From Lingula anatina (taxonomy: Eukaryota; Brachiopoda; Lingulata; Lingulida; Lingulidae): a DNA stretch of 55,673 bases. Location: assembly GCF_001039355.2 (NCBI RefSeq), contig NW_019776057.1, forward strand, positions 619,626 through 675,298. Direction: 5' to 3'. The translations under genes were made by a program, and so were the position numbers. Under the pieces are notes generated by a model. That model ran no database searches. It was given only the letters and a program-made list of their open reading frames with translations, and had not been told where the DNA came from. This document shows, piece by piece, positions 21,126 through 33,511 of this stretch (positions within the stretch are counted from its first letter, which is position 1; each line of letters opens with the position of its first letter).

Positions 21126-23575
21126 ATGATAAAGGCTTATCTATTTGTTACATGTACATGTACATTGAATACCAGGGCAGAGAGGGACCACCTGGTAACT
21201 TTGTCTTTTCTCTACGCTGAAATTTTACGACCCTTACTCTTGGTAAAGGACGGATACAGCAATATGGCATATTCCATAAGGGATAATAATCATAGAAGAA
21301 ATATTGAAACATATTCACTTAAAGTGGGAGATGGGCAATACAAACAAAGACTGGATCTAAAGTCTAGGCCACGCTCACGATCACTTTGCACTCAATATAA
21401 CAATTTAGCTTTTGTGCAAGAAGTGGATATTGATCTGGAAGAGGAGCAGCGTTGTGATTTACCAACAAGGCAGAGATCTGTTTCATTTGCTTTGGTGGAT
21501 GAAGAACCCACCAGATTAATCCAAAATACATATGACCATTGTCCTGTAAATGAGGTGAGTACAATATGGCTGTAAGCATTCATAAAAAATGGAGATTGAA
21601 AAAATGGAACAATTGGTTGTTTGACTTCAAATTTTTTTTCATTAAAAATAATGATTTTTAATTTTACTTTAGGAGTGAGAAGTTAGAAGTTAGGAGTCTC
21701 ATTTAAGACATTTTATTATAATTATTTCACATTGTGGGATGCTTTTCCGAACTGGAATTTTGCTAGAATATTATAGGATTGCACCCAGTACTTTTCCTCC
21801 AGCATATCTGTGTGCAAATATAATTATAATAACAATAATAAATAGCAATAATAATAAAATAAATAAAAAATTAAGATATTAAATAGGTGAAGATGATATG
21901 TGGCCAACTATTCATATTCCCATATAATTTTATGCTGATATTATTCAGGCTGTGTGTGGGTAGGGTGGAGGTGACTGGAGACACTTACATGTACTTGCCC
22001 TTTAGACTCTTTAAGAATGTTTGTTTTGGATGTTAACCTGATAATGATAAAAGTGAGACAAGCAATTTTTGCCACCCTTGATAAAATGCATTAGTACAAT
22101 CTTTTTTTTTTTTAATTTCCTTTCTTCAAATAGTGGTATTTCAATTTTCAATGACTGACACAAAAAACTTACAGTTCAATATATTACAATTTTAATTAAA
22201 ATTTCAGATGCCTGATGGCTATATTGAACTTCATCGATCCCTTGCAAATGGAATTTCTTCGGCTTCCAACCCAAACATTTCTTCAAGCAGTGTCAGACCT
22301 GCATTGCGTAGAAGCTCTTCAGATGGATCACTTTCACAGTTCCCTCTCTCACTGAGAAGAACTAACAGTGTTGTGTCCACCACCAGCACACATCCTGAAC
22401 TTACAAACGAGGTAAGGTTTACAATGTCTGACTGTCTGCTTTTAATAGTGCAGGGGCGTAACCAGACATTTTAAAATTGTACGCACAGACTTTCAAAATC
22501 CCCAGGTACGATTACATTCCGTGAAAAATACACTGAATTTATGGAGAATAATAGCATGGTTGGCCCAAAAAAATTGTATGCACAGTGCATCCGTGCGTAT
22601 GCCTGGTTACGCCCCTGATAGTGTACAGTAGTTTTGTTGTAACACCATCTTCTTGTCAATATAGATTTTTGTTTTTAAAAGTTTTCTACATGGTTAATTT
22701 TTTCATCTTCAACTGAGTGATTTGCCTGTATGATAGGCCTTCATTAATATCAAATTTTTTTTGGAAGTCTTACGAAGTAAATAATAACTTGTTTGTATCT
22801 AACAGGAACTTCTTCTGGCAGCAGTTTATGTAGAAGATGCAGTTTGTGGCAGAGATATGCAGTTTAGAGAGGATGCTAAATCTGTAAAGTATGTGTTGGA
22901 CATTTTTTAAAATTGATATTATCATAAGATATATGTTTGTAAATTTATAGTAATTGTTATACAGTAATTTTTATTTTGGAAAAATACTCTTGGAGATACA
23001 ATACATGCATTTATGTGAATTCTGTTATGTCAAAGTGTGAAAAAAGGGGGAGCTAGGAAGGAGCACAGAGACACATATTACCTTCTTTCAATTAATTTCT
23101 TACCTCTGACAAGGCGGTTATGTTTTTGGTTCCGTAAGTATGGACATGGACAGGTTTTGATAAAATGTTCAGGATAGGCACACACAAATGGGCCATGGAA
23201 AAAATGATAAGATTTTGGGAGTGATAAGGATTACCATTGAAATACATTCTACATAGAAGCTACACATGCAAGCAGTAATAATATCAGCTTGACATATATA
23301 TTACATTTAACAGGCATTATGCACAAGCTGCCATCATCATGTCACATGCGAACATGACTGCATCAAAACTACACACGTTGTACTAATTAATGTTTTGATT
23401 TTACCCATTGCACATGTATTGGATCACTTGCTGCTTTGGATTGAATGCTGTTTTATAGTTTTTATAGAATTGATATCTTTCTTAAAAGTGTTTCTAAGCA
23501 CATGCTTTGTCAATTGTTTATAATTTCTTACAGGTTAAGTCCTTGGCAAAGTTTTGCGCTCTCTGAATGCTTTTC

Positions 23576-23619
<44 letters not shown>

Positions 23620-26600
23620 TCAATTTTAGCAATTTTTTGTGTGCACTCAAATCTCTTGATCATATCGTACCCAGAGTTTTTGTATGTTCTCCCCCCCAAC
23701 CCCCACCACCACCCACCATTTCCCTCAGTAGCATTCCTCCATTCAGATCCCATACTGTATTTCTCTATTTAAGGAGTTACAGATTGTACCATAGACCTGT
23801 CTGTCGGTGGATAATGTATATGTTCATCTGGGTTCACCTTGCTCTTGCTCTGTTTGAATACCCAGCAATATATGGACTAGATGTAGAATACTGGGTAAGT
23901 AGAAATACAATTAACAAATAAAAAAGGGGAAATCTATGAGGTATTTAAAAAATTAATATATTTTTTGAAGAATTGATATGATAAAATTAAATGATGAAGT
24001 TATAACTTCTTTCTTGAAGGAACAATTGTCTGCAATTTCAAAATAATTATTAGTAGTCTATTACATTAGTTATAGTAAGCACCAAAAACATTCCACATTC
24101 CAAATCTGTTCATTAATTTTTTTTTCAGATCACCATGGCAATAGAAACTGTTTGCCTCATTGCCTACATATGCCGTTTTCTTCATCACAAACGTTTTGAT
24201 GTGCATGAGAATTTATGGAATAACAAGAGATACCTGATCGTATGCATTCTTGTAGCGGTCAGTGTCCCTTTAAGTGGAACTAATATATAAATGATTGTTG
24301 TATTTGCTTTGACAATTAAGATTATTTGTACTTTAAGTTACTTGCATTATAAACACTGTGATTTATAGTAGTGAAGTAAGCACCTTTACTAAATTATAAC
24401 TGAAAGAAGAAAAGATAATTATTTTTTGTTTGTTTTTTCCTTCTTCCTTTTTTGTTGAGATGGGCAAAATATAAATAAAAATTTTTTAATGTCCAATTTG
24501 CTCCATTTTGAGATTCTGAACATAGTGAATGATTAAAAATGACAAACTGTAATGAATTATTTTTGGGGGAGATAGCTTATTTATTATAATCAATGAATAT
24601 TTTAAGAATCTTTTCTTTCTAGCTGACCTGGCTTGACATGGTGATATATGTTATCTGGTACCAGTTTGGATTTTTTGGTAATCACAAAGCTATCAGATGG
24701 TCACGCCCCCTCAGACCAGTTTTCTTGGCAGCATTTGGAAGACATGTAATTTTAATATAGATATATATGACTGTTTTGATGTGTGCAGTTTGTAGAAGTT
24801 ATCATGTGTTATGAACACACAATTATGGATAATTTAGAATTAGAATTTCATAAGTAAAGTGCCAAAAAGCTAAGTACAGGTTTAAAAAATGTGCTAAGAC
24901 ATTATTCCTTAGAGAGAAATCTGGTTCGTCCCCAGTTCCTTGAGGTTTGATCATTATTTTCAGAAGAAATTTCTTAAAAAGCAAAAATTGAGACCAAAAA
25001 TTGGCATCTAGCTGTTTTATCTTTTTTTTTTTTTTCATTAAAAAAAGCATAATTTCAAATAAAACATTCTCATTTCAGTTGAGGAAAGCCTTTGAAAATA
25101 TCAAAAGGTCTCTCCCTGAGACACTGAATGTCCTGGCAGTATTTATTTTTGTTGTCTTCATGTTTTCAATACTGGCATTTAAAATGTTTTCTGCAAGGTA
25201 AGTGATATGAAATATAAGTTACTTTTTGAGCTATACTCATATTTGTCATTTTAGACTTGTCTGTACATGGATATGTGTTTTTTTTCCTCAGGTAAATTTA
25301 GATTCAAAATTTAACAAAATAGATCTCTTGCTTTTTTTATACAGCAATTTGACCTATCCTGATGGCTCAGGCTACTTTGTTGACTTCATTGATAGCATGT
25401 GGGACTTGTATGTGCTTGTTACTACAGCAAACTTCCCAGATGTTATGTAAGTATGTAGTTTTAGTTAATATCGCAGAAATTTTCATAATCCTAAAGTGGT
25501 CCAAGCCAGGATATTGAAAGCATTATAAAAGCATAAATCACTTCTTGTTGTACATACATATACATGAGTACAAATCAAACTTTTGAAACATAAGTTGACA
25601 GATAAATGGCCTCAATTAATATTGCAAAAAATAACCATATTCACTGTTCATCAGTCATCTTGAGACAGTTTTAAATAATGCAGGTCATGGCTTGTGTGTC
25701 TGGCGATATCAGGAAATGTTTCAATGGAATAGGGTATCTGAAAAAAAAAAATGCTTCAGTGGAGGGGGGGTGGGGGTTCAAGCTTTGCCTTTAAAAATTG
25801 GTACAGAGTAATGGCAAAAGGAAATATTAAATGTAAGTCACGGGGGGAGGAAATGCTGTTTACCCATTTGAGTATTTCGATTTTTTTTTTTTTTTTTTTT
25901 TTTNNNNNNNNNNNNNNNNNNNNNNNNNNNNNNNNNNNNNNNNNNNNNNNNNNNNNNNNNNNNNNNNNNNNNNNNNNNNNNNNNNNNNNNNNNNNNNNNN
26001 NNNNNNNNNNNNNNNNNTTTTTTTCGCGGGGAAAATTCTGTCTTGGAAGGTTTTTAAGTTATTTACATTTTTCACCAGGACGTAATAAGAAATGATGCTG
26101 ATGATATGACATGACATGATTTTGTTTATTGTACTTTTCAGGATGCCTGCCTATGACAGCAATCCATTGTATGCCATCTTTTTCATCAGCTACATTTTCA
26201 TTTGCTTGTATATTTTTGCCAGTATTGTATTGGCTGTCATTTACAACAACTACAAGCAAAATCTTAAGGCAAGTATTGTAAATCTATTTTTCATTTGTTG
26301 CAAAACCATAGGCACTGAAGTTGCCAGAGTTGGAAATGTTAAGAAATTTCCTGGTCTTTGATTGATTCTGAAATAATATTGAGATTTAGTCAGACAAATT
26401 GGTAGTTATGTACTATATGTAATAGATAAATGGGGAGTGTGGATATCATATATACTACCTCTTTGGTGATGTACATGTGTCTAATTAATTGAATGTGGTA
26501 GACATGTATATATAGACATTCCTAGTTGTTATCCAGTGTGTCTCTGATGTACTCATGATATAACCACACTTGTGCACCAATTCACATCGAGAAGAGCCGA

Positions 26601-29600
26601 GGTCTAGCAAGGTCTCTCAATGACATTCATTGAGAGACTAATAAAGGATTACGCAGTCTTCTTTTCATGTAGGTCCGCCATATTTAGGTCTCGGCCTTGC
26701 TAGACCTCAGCTCTTTTCAATGTGAATTCTCTCTAATACCAAACATCTGTTTTCTCCTTGATCTTTATAGAACTCTTAAATATTGGTTACCTTTGTATTT
26801 AAAATCAAAAGAATGTTTATACAAAATGGTGAAATCTAATGATTTTATAATCTCCAAACCTTGTTGCAGAATGATGTGAAAAAATCGGTTCTAAACAAGA
26901 GAAAAAGGTTGATGAAAGCATTTGATATCCTTAAAGTGTGGAGGGAGTCCAGGTATATTGTGAATAGAGCAAGATGGCATAAATTGATGAAGATTGTAGC
27001 CCCAAACAGAAGTGAACTGCAGAGAGACCTTCTGCTGCATGTCTTGGATGAAACTGGGGAAATGTGCCTAGGTGAGAGAAATGACAGGTCTGTTTAGATG
27101 GTTTAAATTTGAAAAAGGCCATCAGAGAGATACTGCATGTGTGATGTGAAAAGTCCCAGAACAAATGTGACATCAGTATTTGTAATGATTTAATTTTTAT
27201 CTGATACTCAATAAGAACAGACCTAAAAATAAGTTATGCCTTATCAAAAGGTTTACTACTGATGGAATCATAAACATAAAAAGGAATGTTTAAAAAATCT
27301 GCTTTTGTTAGTTAATTAACATTTGCTCTTTCTTGATTATAAACTTTAACAAAACTGTAACATTAACCTTTTTCATTTTTTCCATGCTATATTTATGTTA
27401 AGATTTTCTATCCTGTTTTATTTTAAAGGAAGGAGCGAATTCTTGAAAGTGGCAGACATACTGAATATAGAACTGTCAGAAATTAAAGACAGATCATTGT
27501 TGCTTGAAAGATATTGCTTTAGATGCTACTTCTCCAAACCCAGCAAACTGGTCCAGAAAATAATCAGACACCCGTAAGTTAGCTGTTTTTTTTTTCATCT
27601 TGGAGATGTTAATTAAATGTTTTTGATATTATTTTTGAAGAAGAAACCCATGACCCTGAGAACAGTAAAGTATTTGGATTGTTCATATAGTATCTAATGA
27701 GATAAATGTATTATTTATGGCACCACTTTTCTTGTAAATGGTTTTACAGATGCTGTATCTGTATATATATGGGTATGTATTATGATCACTATGTCTGCCT
27801 GTCATTTGTGGTTCGGCACTGTTTGACGTATATCTGTTGTTTATCTTGACACTGCCCAACCAGTTTTGCTTTGAATTTATTGAGTGGCTTTGTTTGGTAA
27901 AAAGGCAGGTTCCTTTTAAAAGATTAGCATGATCAGATTTCTTTTACAGACCTTATTGATTTTTTTGTCTTGTTTGTCTTATTTTGTTTTGTTTGCATAT
28001 ATTTTGGTGACAGTCACCTCATCAATATAAAACAGTGTATTTTTCGTTAAAATTATATTTCATATTTGTATGATTTCAGTGTGTGATTTCATTTGGTTTC
28101 CTTTAGAAATTTTTACAAAAGTTGATGTTTAATTTTAGGAATGTATCTGTCCATGTTGAAATGGAGCGGTGGACGTGACATTTTTTGTCAAGCGTCTGTA
28201 TATTTGCAGTCTTTGCTGCTAGTTTAAAAATTAATTCAAAAGACTTATTATATCATTCTGAAAATGATTTGCAGATAAAAACAGAATGGTTTAGTTATTT
28301 GTTAACTGTATTTTGAGAACTTAACTTACATTTCAGATATTCCCGGAATGCCATTGGAGTTATTATCATACTGAATTCCTTGGTGATGGTTATTGAAGAT
28401 AAAATTCCAGTAATTTCTGATGCCTTGGAGTGGACATTTTTAGGCATATTTTTAGTGGAAATTATTCTGAAATTTTATGTCTTTGGATGTAGAAGATTCT
28501 TCAGCAGATTCTGGAATATGTGAGTATTTTGTACTCAGTTTTAGAATAAACCTTTTTTTAAATGAGTAACTAGATGCTGATGATGGATAGCCATTGTATA
28601 TCCCTGCACTTCCTCACACTGAAACGAGTATCTCACCCTCAGGGACTGCATGCCCTAGATGTTTGACAATGCCTGGGTCCTATAAGTGATTGCAAGTAAT
28701 CTTCCTGATAATTTTTTTCATAGATACTTTTTAATGCGCAGATGTGCATGATGTAGTGTGGGAATAATGAATTTAAATAATGTGTTTTTCAGAGTTGATA
28801 GAGAAGTTTAAAAATAAAATATTTTGAGAAGTTTGTATTTTACCTTATTTGAGAAACAATATTTTAATGGTTTAAAGATGCTATTTAATATGGAAAATAA
28901 AGATTATGAGCCACTACAAAAGCTTGCACATTTTATTTTCCTTCATTTCAGCTTTGACTTTGTAGTTGTCGGTGCTGCTTTGGTGGCAAGATTAACTAAT
29001 GTCATATTACAAACAGGTATGTATCTTTGATTGCTGCATGTTTACAAGTTTGAGCAGAAACTTACTGAATCCTGTTACATTATCCTACACATTTATGGGT
29101 GCACATAAGGCAGAATAGAAAACAGAATGATTCTACATTCTACATTTTTTTCTTGTGAATTTTAAATATCTTAACAGTACACATTTTGTATAGAACCTGT
29201 AATTATTTGGAACAGATAAGCAGATCGGTTTTTTTTTTCAGTGGGCGATACAGGGGATTCTCAGAAAGCACTGGAATTTATTCTGATCCTTCGAATCTTG
29301 AGACTTATGAAGGTCATGGAAGGCATTGAAAGGTAAAATGAAGATGATCAACTTAAGTTGATGCTGGTGCAATACCAGTTACATTATATGTGCAAAGGGG
29401 TGTTTTAATCTATTGAATATCATTTATTTTCCTTAATAATTCAAGAATATATTATTTTCATCAGGCAAATGATTTGGTCTTGTATTTGTGAAAAATTGCT
29501 TTCATTGTTGTATCAACTAAAATATTCATTAAATGTGTGTGTGTGTTTATAAATACATTAAAACATAAAGGCACCAAAAAGTAAAAAAAATCAATAACTC

Positions 29601-32509
29601 CCATACCTTATAATTCCCCAGTTGACATGAAGAAAAAAATCATAAGAAATAATTTCTCAGCACAAGCCATTTAATTGCTATGGTGTTAAATTCTACAATT
29701 TTTTACTATTTCTTTACTTCGTTTGTTTTCTGTAGGTTCAGAGTTGTCATCATTACAGTTATGAACATAGGTCCTTCCATACTTACATATGGTGGTATTA
29801 TGTTTGTAAGTAAACTTGTGATCTGTATAGTTCCTGGAGGGTTGACTACTCTCGTTAATTAGGTTCAGCATCTTTACACTACTTAAAGGGATAATAACTC
29901 TTCGTACAAAATCTATATTTCACAATAAAAACATTGTGAACAACTCATAGAAATATAATGTATTCTGTTTTACCACAAAAACGGCAGTTATAGCTATTAT
30001 TCTGATATCTGAACTTGTCTACAGATCACGTGACCTCCATTGATGGCTGTACTCTGTTATAATCTCTTAAGAGATTTTAACAAAAAAACAAACTTTTTAG
30101 AAAAAAACCAGGGACTAACTTTGAATGTAAAAATGGATTCATTAACCATTGGTAAGTATGGGAAAATTGTTGTTTACTCCAGGAAAATTCATTTTTTGGC
30201 CAAAACGAAGAGTTATTATACCTTTAAGTTTTTAATTCTTGTTTTAATAAATATTATAATTCTTTCCTTTTCTATGATAAGTAAGTAAGGCTTGACACAT
30301 TGACATAATATCTGTTTCAGATATTTTACTATTTTTTTGCAATCATCGGTGTGGAATTGTTTGAAGGTAAGGTTTCTTTCCATGGATACAACAACATAAC
30401 AGATCCATCCCAGCAGTTCTGTGGAAACCCTTTGTTGAATGGCACTGACTTCTACATCCTACAATATTGTAAAAACAACTTCAACGACATCGTACATGCA
30501 ATGATTATAATGTTTGAACTAACAGTTGTAAACCAGTGGCATGGTATCCTTTTGGAAGACTGTTTTACTTGGATATTGAATTTTTTATCATTTTCTATTG
30601 ATTAATTATTTTATTTCTTTTGAAAAATAGATACAATTATTTTATTTTCTCTTTTAATTCTAGAATATCCTCTCACCACAATACTACATACCCTGTACAC
30701 AATAACAGTTTAATATGAATTTTTAAATATTTAAATGAGGGTTACTTTTAAATATTAAAATAATACAAAAGGAGCCATTGTCTTCCGTAGATAATTTTGA
30801 TATATTTAATGTCAAAGCAGAAATAACTTTAACTGACTCAAGTCATCACGGCTGGCTATGTTCAGGTCACAAGCAAAGCAGCAAGACTTTATTTCTTTGC
30901 GTTTCATTTGATAAATGTTATCATGATTCTGAAGTGAGTTGAAGGCATTCTCAGTTTATAAAATATTATTTTTCATTAAAGTATAATTTAAAAATTGCAA
31001 TAATATTTAAATAATTATCATAAATGAAAAAAAATGTTAATGTAATTTTTAGTTGATCTTTTGATTCTTTTGGTCATACTACTTATTACATGTTTGTAGA
31101 TTATTTTGTAAATGGATGATGTGTTTCTTAATTATTTTCTTTTGCTTTTTCTGTGTCTTTTCAGTATATTTGTAGCTTTTGTATTGGAAGCCTTTATCTT
31201 GGAGTATTCTCTGTCCAATCGTGAACTGATTTGCAATATTGAGAGGAAAATTGAGGAACTTGGACTTAACACAGACCGCATTGTGTATGTGATGATCCAG
31301 TTCAGTGTGAATTATGCCCCATTCAGAATAGATGATCCGAGTACTAACTGATTCACCTACTAAATAGGGCTGTTCACACTTCAAAAGAGATTCCTGATTG
31401 TCTCCCCACCTCCACACGTCATTAAATGGATTAAATCTTGCTCCGAGGTTTAATTGCTAGGCCCCTGCAGTGATGGCGCATGTGGAGGCAGGTAGACCAC
31501 CATATTTAGTTGGGGGATCAGTTAGTACTTGGATAATCTATTCTGAATGAGGCCTTAGACTAGGCCAGATCAGAATTCAGATCTTCACTAGATTAGTTTT
31601 CATTTTGCCTGGGCCAGATCAGGTAGAATTTAAAACACATTTTAAACACAGTTTAAATTTTGGCATCTTTAATAAGGATTTTATCTCAATGAATTATTGG
31701 TAGAATCATGAATATTTCAAGTTTACATAGAGTGCATAATTTTCATTATTAATATTTAATAACAACATTTCATTTTTTATGACATTATTTGCCATTGAAT
31801 TATTTCATTGAATTATTTCATGAAAGATAATAAACATTTATTATGTGTTTAATACTCTGGTCTGACTTAGATGAAATGAAAAAAAAAGAAAACTACATAG
31901 TCAAGCTAAGGCAAGTTCACAACTGGAATAGATGCTGATTTGGCCTGATATATTATATTATATTATATTATATTATATTATATTATATTATATTATATNT
32001 AGTCTGTAGATCCACCATTTATCCCTCTGTCACAGTATCCAAAGTATATTATCTGGTGTCTCTAATAGACCATTCCCACAGATATTTAGACCGATCTATC
32101 CCCCTGGGGAGTCTCACTAGATTGCTGTTAAATTTATTATTTATTCCTTGAGATTTACTAGTAATTCTAATTCTAATAATAAGCAATTGCAGTGTTTTGT
32201 CAAATAGCCAGGAAAAGTACCTATAAATCAATTTCTGAAGGCAAATGTTACTTATTACCATTTTGACAATTTTATTTTTAAAAAGATATCCTTTACAGTA
32301 CAAATATTTTTATGGCCAGCCTTGATATAATTTGAAATTGATCAGTCTGTGAAAAAAATTCTTTCTCTCTCTCATCAGGTCGCAAAAAGATGGAGGTTCT
32401 TTTGATGAACATGTTTGAGAAAGAGTTAAGTGACAGTGACTTTGAAGATGATCCTGAACAATATGAAGTTGCACATCCAACACAGCTGTGTCTAGAAACT
32501 GTTGTTTAA
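21126..32509 (+). CDS. TPCN3: Two-pore channel, TPC3-like (gene B), one 3' exon missing
   Basis: Exons 21126..21554 (start uncertain; next ATG 21264), 22208..22411, 22806..22888, 23774..23894, 24129..24257, 24623..24745, 25079..25197, 25345..25446, 26142..26268, 26870..27071, 27429..27573, 28337..28519, 28952..29016, 29242..29332, 29736..29805, 30321..30543, 30843..30933, 31165..31284, 32379..32509. Both channel domains are complete: filter I TTANF, filter II TVVNQW, S4 II LRILRLMKVMEGIER. The exon corresponding to gene C 48718..48857 is not found between 31284 and 32379. Without it the last exon joins in the wrong frame and stops after about 13 codons. The loss lies beside a TATTA repeat and a single N (31999), so assembly loss is likely. 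Intron 9 starts with GC (26269), intron 16 is U12-type GT-AG, intron 8 holds the 114-N gap. The first exon lacks about 45 N-terminal residues found in gene C. Confidence 0.85.
22451..22617. mobile_element. Small inverted-repeat element with CAGGGGCG ends
   Basis: 167 bp with ends CAGGGGCGTAACCAG and CTGGTTACGCCCCTG, flanked directly by ATAGTG on both sides. The termini resemble hAT-type ends, but hAT duplications are usually 8 bp, so the superfamily is uncertain. It lies just inside gene B intron 2, 39 bp after the exon. Confidence 0.65.
23098..23565. repeat. Degenerate interspersed repeat in gene B intron 3
   Basis: Begins CCTCTGACAAGGCGGTTATG and ends near GCAAAGTTTTGCGCTCTCTG, as in a dispersed repeat common in aquatic animals (recalled, not checked). 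A partial copy with a related start lies at about 44165. It is followed by (TTTA)n at 23576-23619. Confidence 0.5.
23576..23619. repeat. (TTTA)n microsatellite
   Basis: About eleven TTTA units in gene B intron 3, shortly before exon 4. Confidence 0.85.
25904..26017. other. Assembly gap (114 N)
   Basis: A run of N between poly-T flanks in gene B intron 8. Open frames spanning it are meaningless. Confidence 0.98.
26579..26727. mobile_element. Short inverted-repeat element in gene B intron 9
   Basis: The ends AATTCACATCGAGAAGAGC and GCTCTTTTCAATGTGAATT are inverted copies, as is the inner block GAGGTCTAGCAAGG. It carries CATGTAGGTCCGCCATATTT, related to the motif in the PIF/Harbinger-like elements at 5544 and 6826. 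The target duplication is not resolved. Confidence 0.6.
29887..30223. mobile_element. piggyBac-like MITE, copy 2 (inverted)
   Basis: 337 bp bounded by TTAA (29883-29886 and 30224-30227), with ends AGGGATAATAACTCTTCG and CGAAGAGTTATTATACCT. It lies in gene B intron 15. The paralogous gene C intron (46600-46782) aligns on both sides but has only a single TTAA and no element, so insertion followed the B/C duplication. Confidence 0.75.
30544..30842 (+). other. U12-type GT-AG intron (gene B intron 16)
   Basis: Starts GTATCCTT and has a branch-like ACTTTAACTG ten bases before the AAG acceptor. It occupies the same position and phase as the AT-AC intron of gene A and the GT-AG U12-type intron of gene C at 46994-47260. 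Confidence 0.85.
31315..31554. mobile_element. PIF/Harbinger-like MITE in gene B intron 18
   Basis: 240 bp flanked by TTA (31312-31314 and 31555-31557). Ends TGCCCCATTCAGAATAGAT and ATCTATTCTGAATGAGGCC, with an inner inverted block GTACTAACTGAT. It sits 30 bp after the exon 18 donor. Gene C has the flanking sequence (AGTG, then CCAGATCAGAATT) without it, giving an empty site. Confidence 0.75.
31949..31999. repeat. (TATTA)n repeat ending in a single N
   Basis: About ten TATTA units up to an ambiguous base at 31999. Sequence after the N matches the gene C intron that follows exon 19, while exon 19 itself is absent before it. It looks like a contig join. Confidence 0.75.
32086..32150. mobile_element. 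Fragment of the foldback MITE family
   Basis: Contains CTGGGGAGTCTCACTAGATT and a GATCTATCCCC block, like the left arm of 3631-4049. Only one arm is present. Confidence 0.5.
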
Positions 32510-32930
32510 TTTTTTTTCACTATGAATACCTCACCCAGAAGTTGCATTTAAGACATTTTCTTCCAGTTTACTCTTATGCAGTCCATTTAGACACTTAAAA
32601 ATTCATTTGGTCATTTTTATATACTGATACCAGTCACTTAATCAATATTGTGCTCACAAATTCATATATTAAGTATTACTTGTGAATTTACAGACATTTT
32701 AGAATGACATTCATTGCCTTTCACAGACTATGTGTGAGACATCATTTTGAACAAGTACCATTTTTACTCACAAATTTTTGTAAACTAAGACCCACCAAAA
32801 AGTGGTCCATGTAAATGCATCTCAATTCCCAGAATATCACTTTAGAAAGCTTGGAATTAAAGCATTTACAGCTTTTAAAAGTTGTTTTGTGTTGTTTTTA
32901 TGACTCAGAAGTGATTTATCAATAAACCAA

Positions 32931-32936
32931 AAGTTA
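32931..32936 (+). promoter_or_regulatory. Candidate polyadenylation signal of gene B
   Basis: AATAAA within TTATCAATAAA, a sequence conserved at the matching place after gene C (49959-49964) and in the duplicate block (36675-36680). Confidence 0.55.
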
Positions 32937-33196
32937 CGTGTATGTGGAACATGATATAAAATGAGAATTTGAATAAAATGTGTATTTCTGCAAAACCTTA
33001 TATACCGGTAGACATAAAGAACAGCACAAATCATCATCAACCTCACAATGTTAATACTTCACTTTACTTGATATACTTCACTTAACAACAATAGTGAATG
33101 TGAATGTGAAATTAGTTTTGTTTGATCTCATTTTTTGATAGTTAATAAGTTTTCATTTACAATAGATCCATGCACATAATGAATTTATCTTTTGGC

Positions 33197-33511
33197 TGTT
33201 TTCTCTGTTCACTCTGACAGTCTTGGTCACAACTGAATTACCTGTTCAGGTGAAGGTGAACAGGTAATTACCTCAGTTTTGATGATGACTTGTTAGTCAA
33301 AAGAAGGAAAAACACACCATGAAGAGAAATGAAGGAGCACACAAACTGCTTCATGTGTATGATGATATTCTCAAACCCACCCTCAGGGGTGGGGGCCAGA
33401 GGCACTAACAAGTCATCATCAAGACTAAAGTAATTACTTAGCTGTTGACCTTCACCTGAACAGGTAATTTAGTGGTGACCAAGTCTGTCAGAGTGAACAG
33501 AGAAAACAGTC
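33197..33511. mobile_element. Foldback MITE in the 3' flank of gene B
   Basis: Arms of roughly 100 bp: GCTGTTTTCTCTGTTCACTC on the left and its complement on the right, and further in CACCTGAACAGGTAAT-type and ACAAGTCATCATCA-type blocks. About 315 bp in all. Present in both copies of the duplicated block (second at about 37057-37375). Superfamily unclear. Confidence 0.7.

Noticed and set aside
25751-26117. Open frames on both strands across the N run
   Set aside because: They consist largely of gap and poly-T; no coding content.
31079-31417. Minus-strand 112-residue frame (also 47542-47889)
   Set aside because: Antisense of TPC exon 18 plus intron.
31949-31999. TATTA array as a regulatory minisatellite
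   Set aside because: It ends at an ambiguous base beside a missing exon, so an assembly break is the simpler reading.
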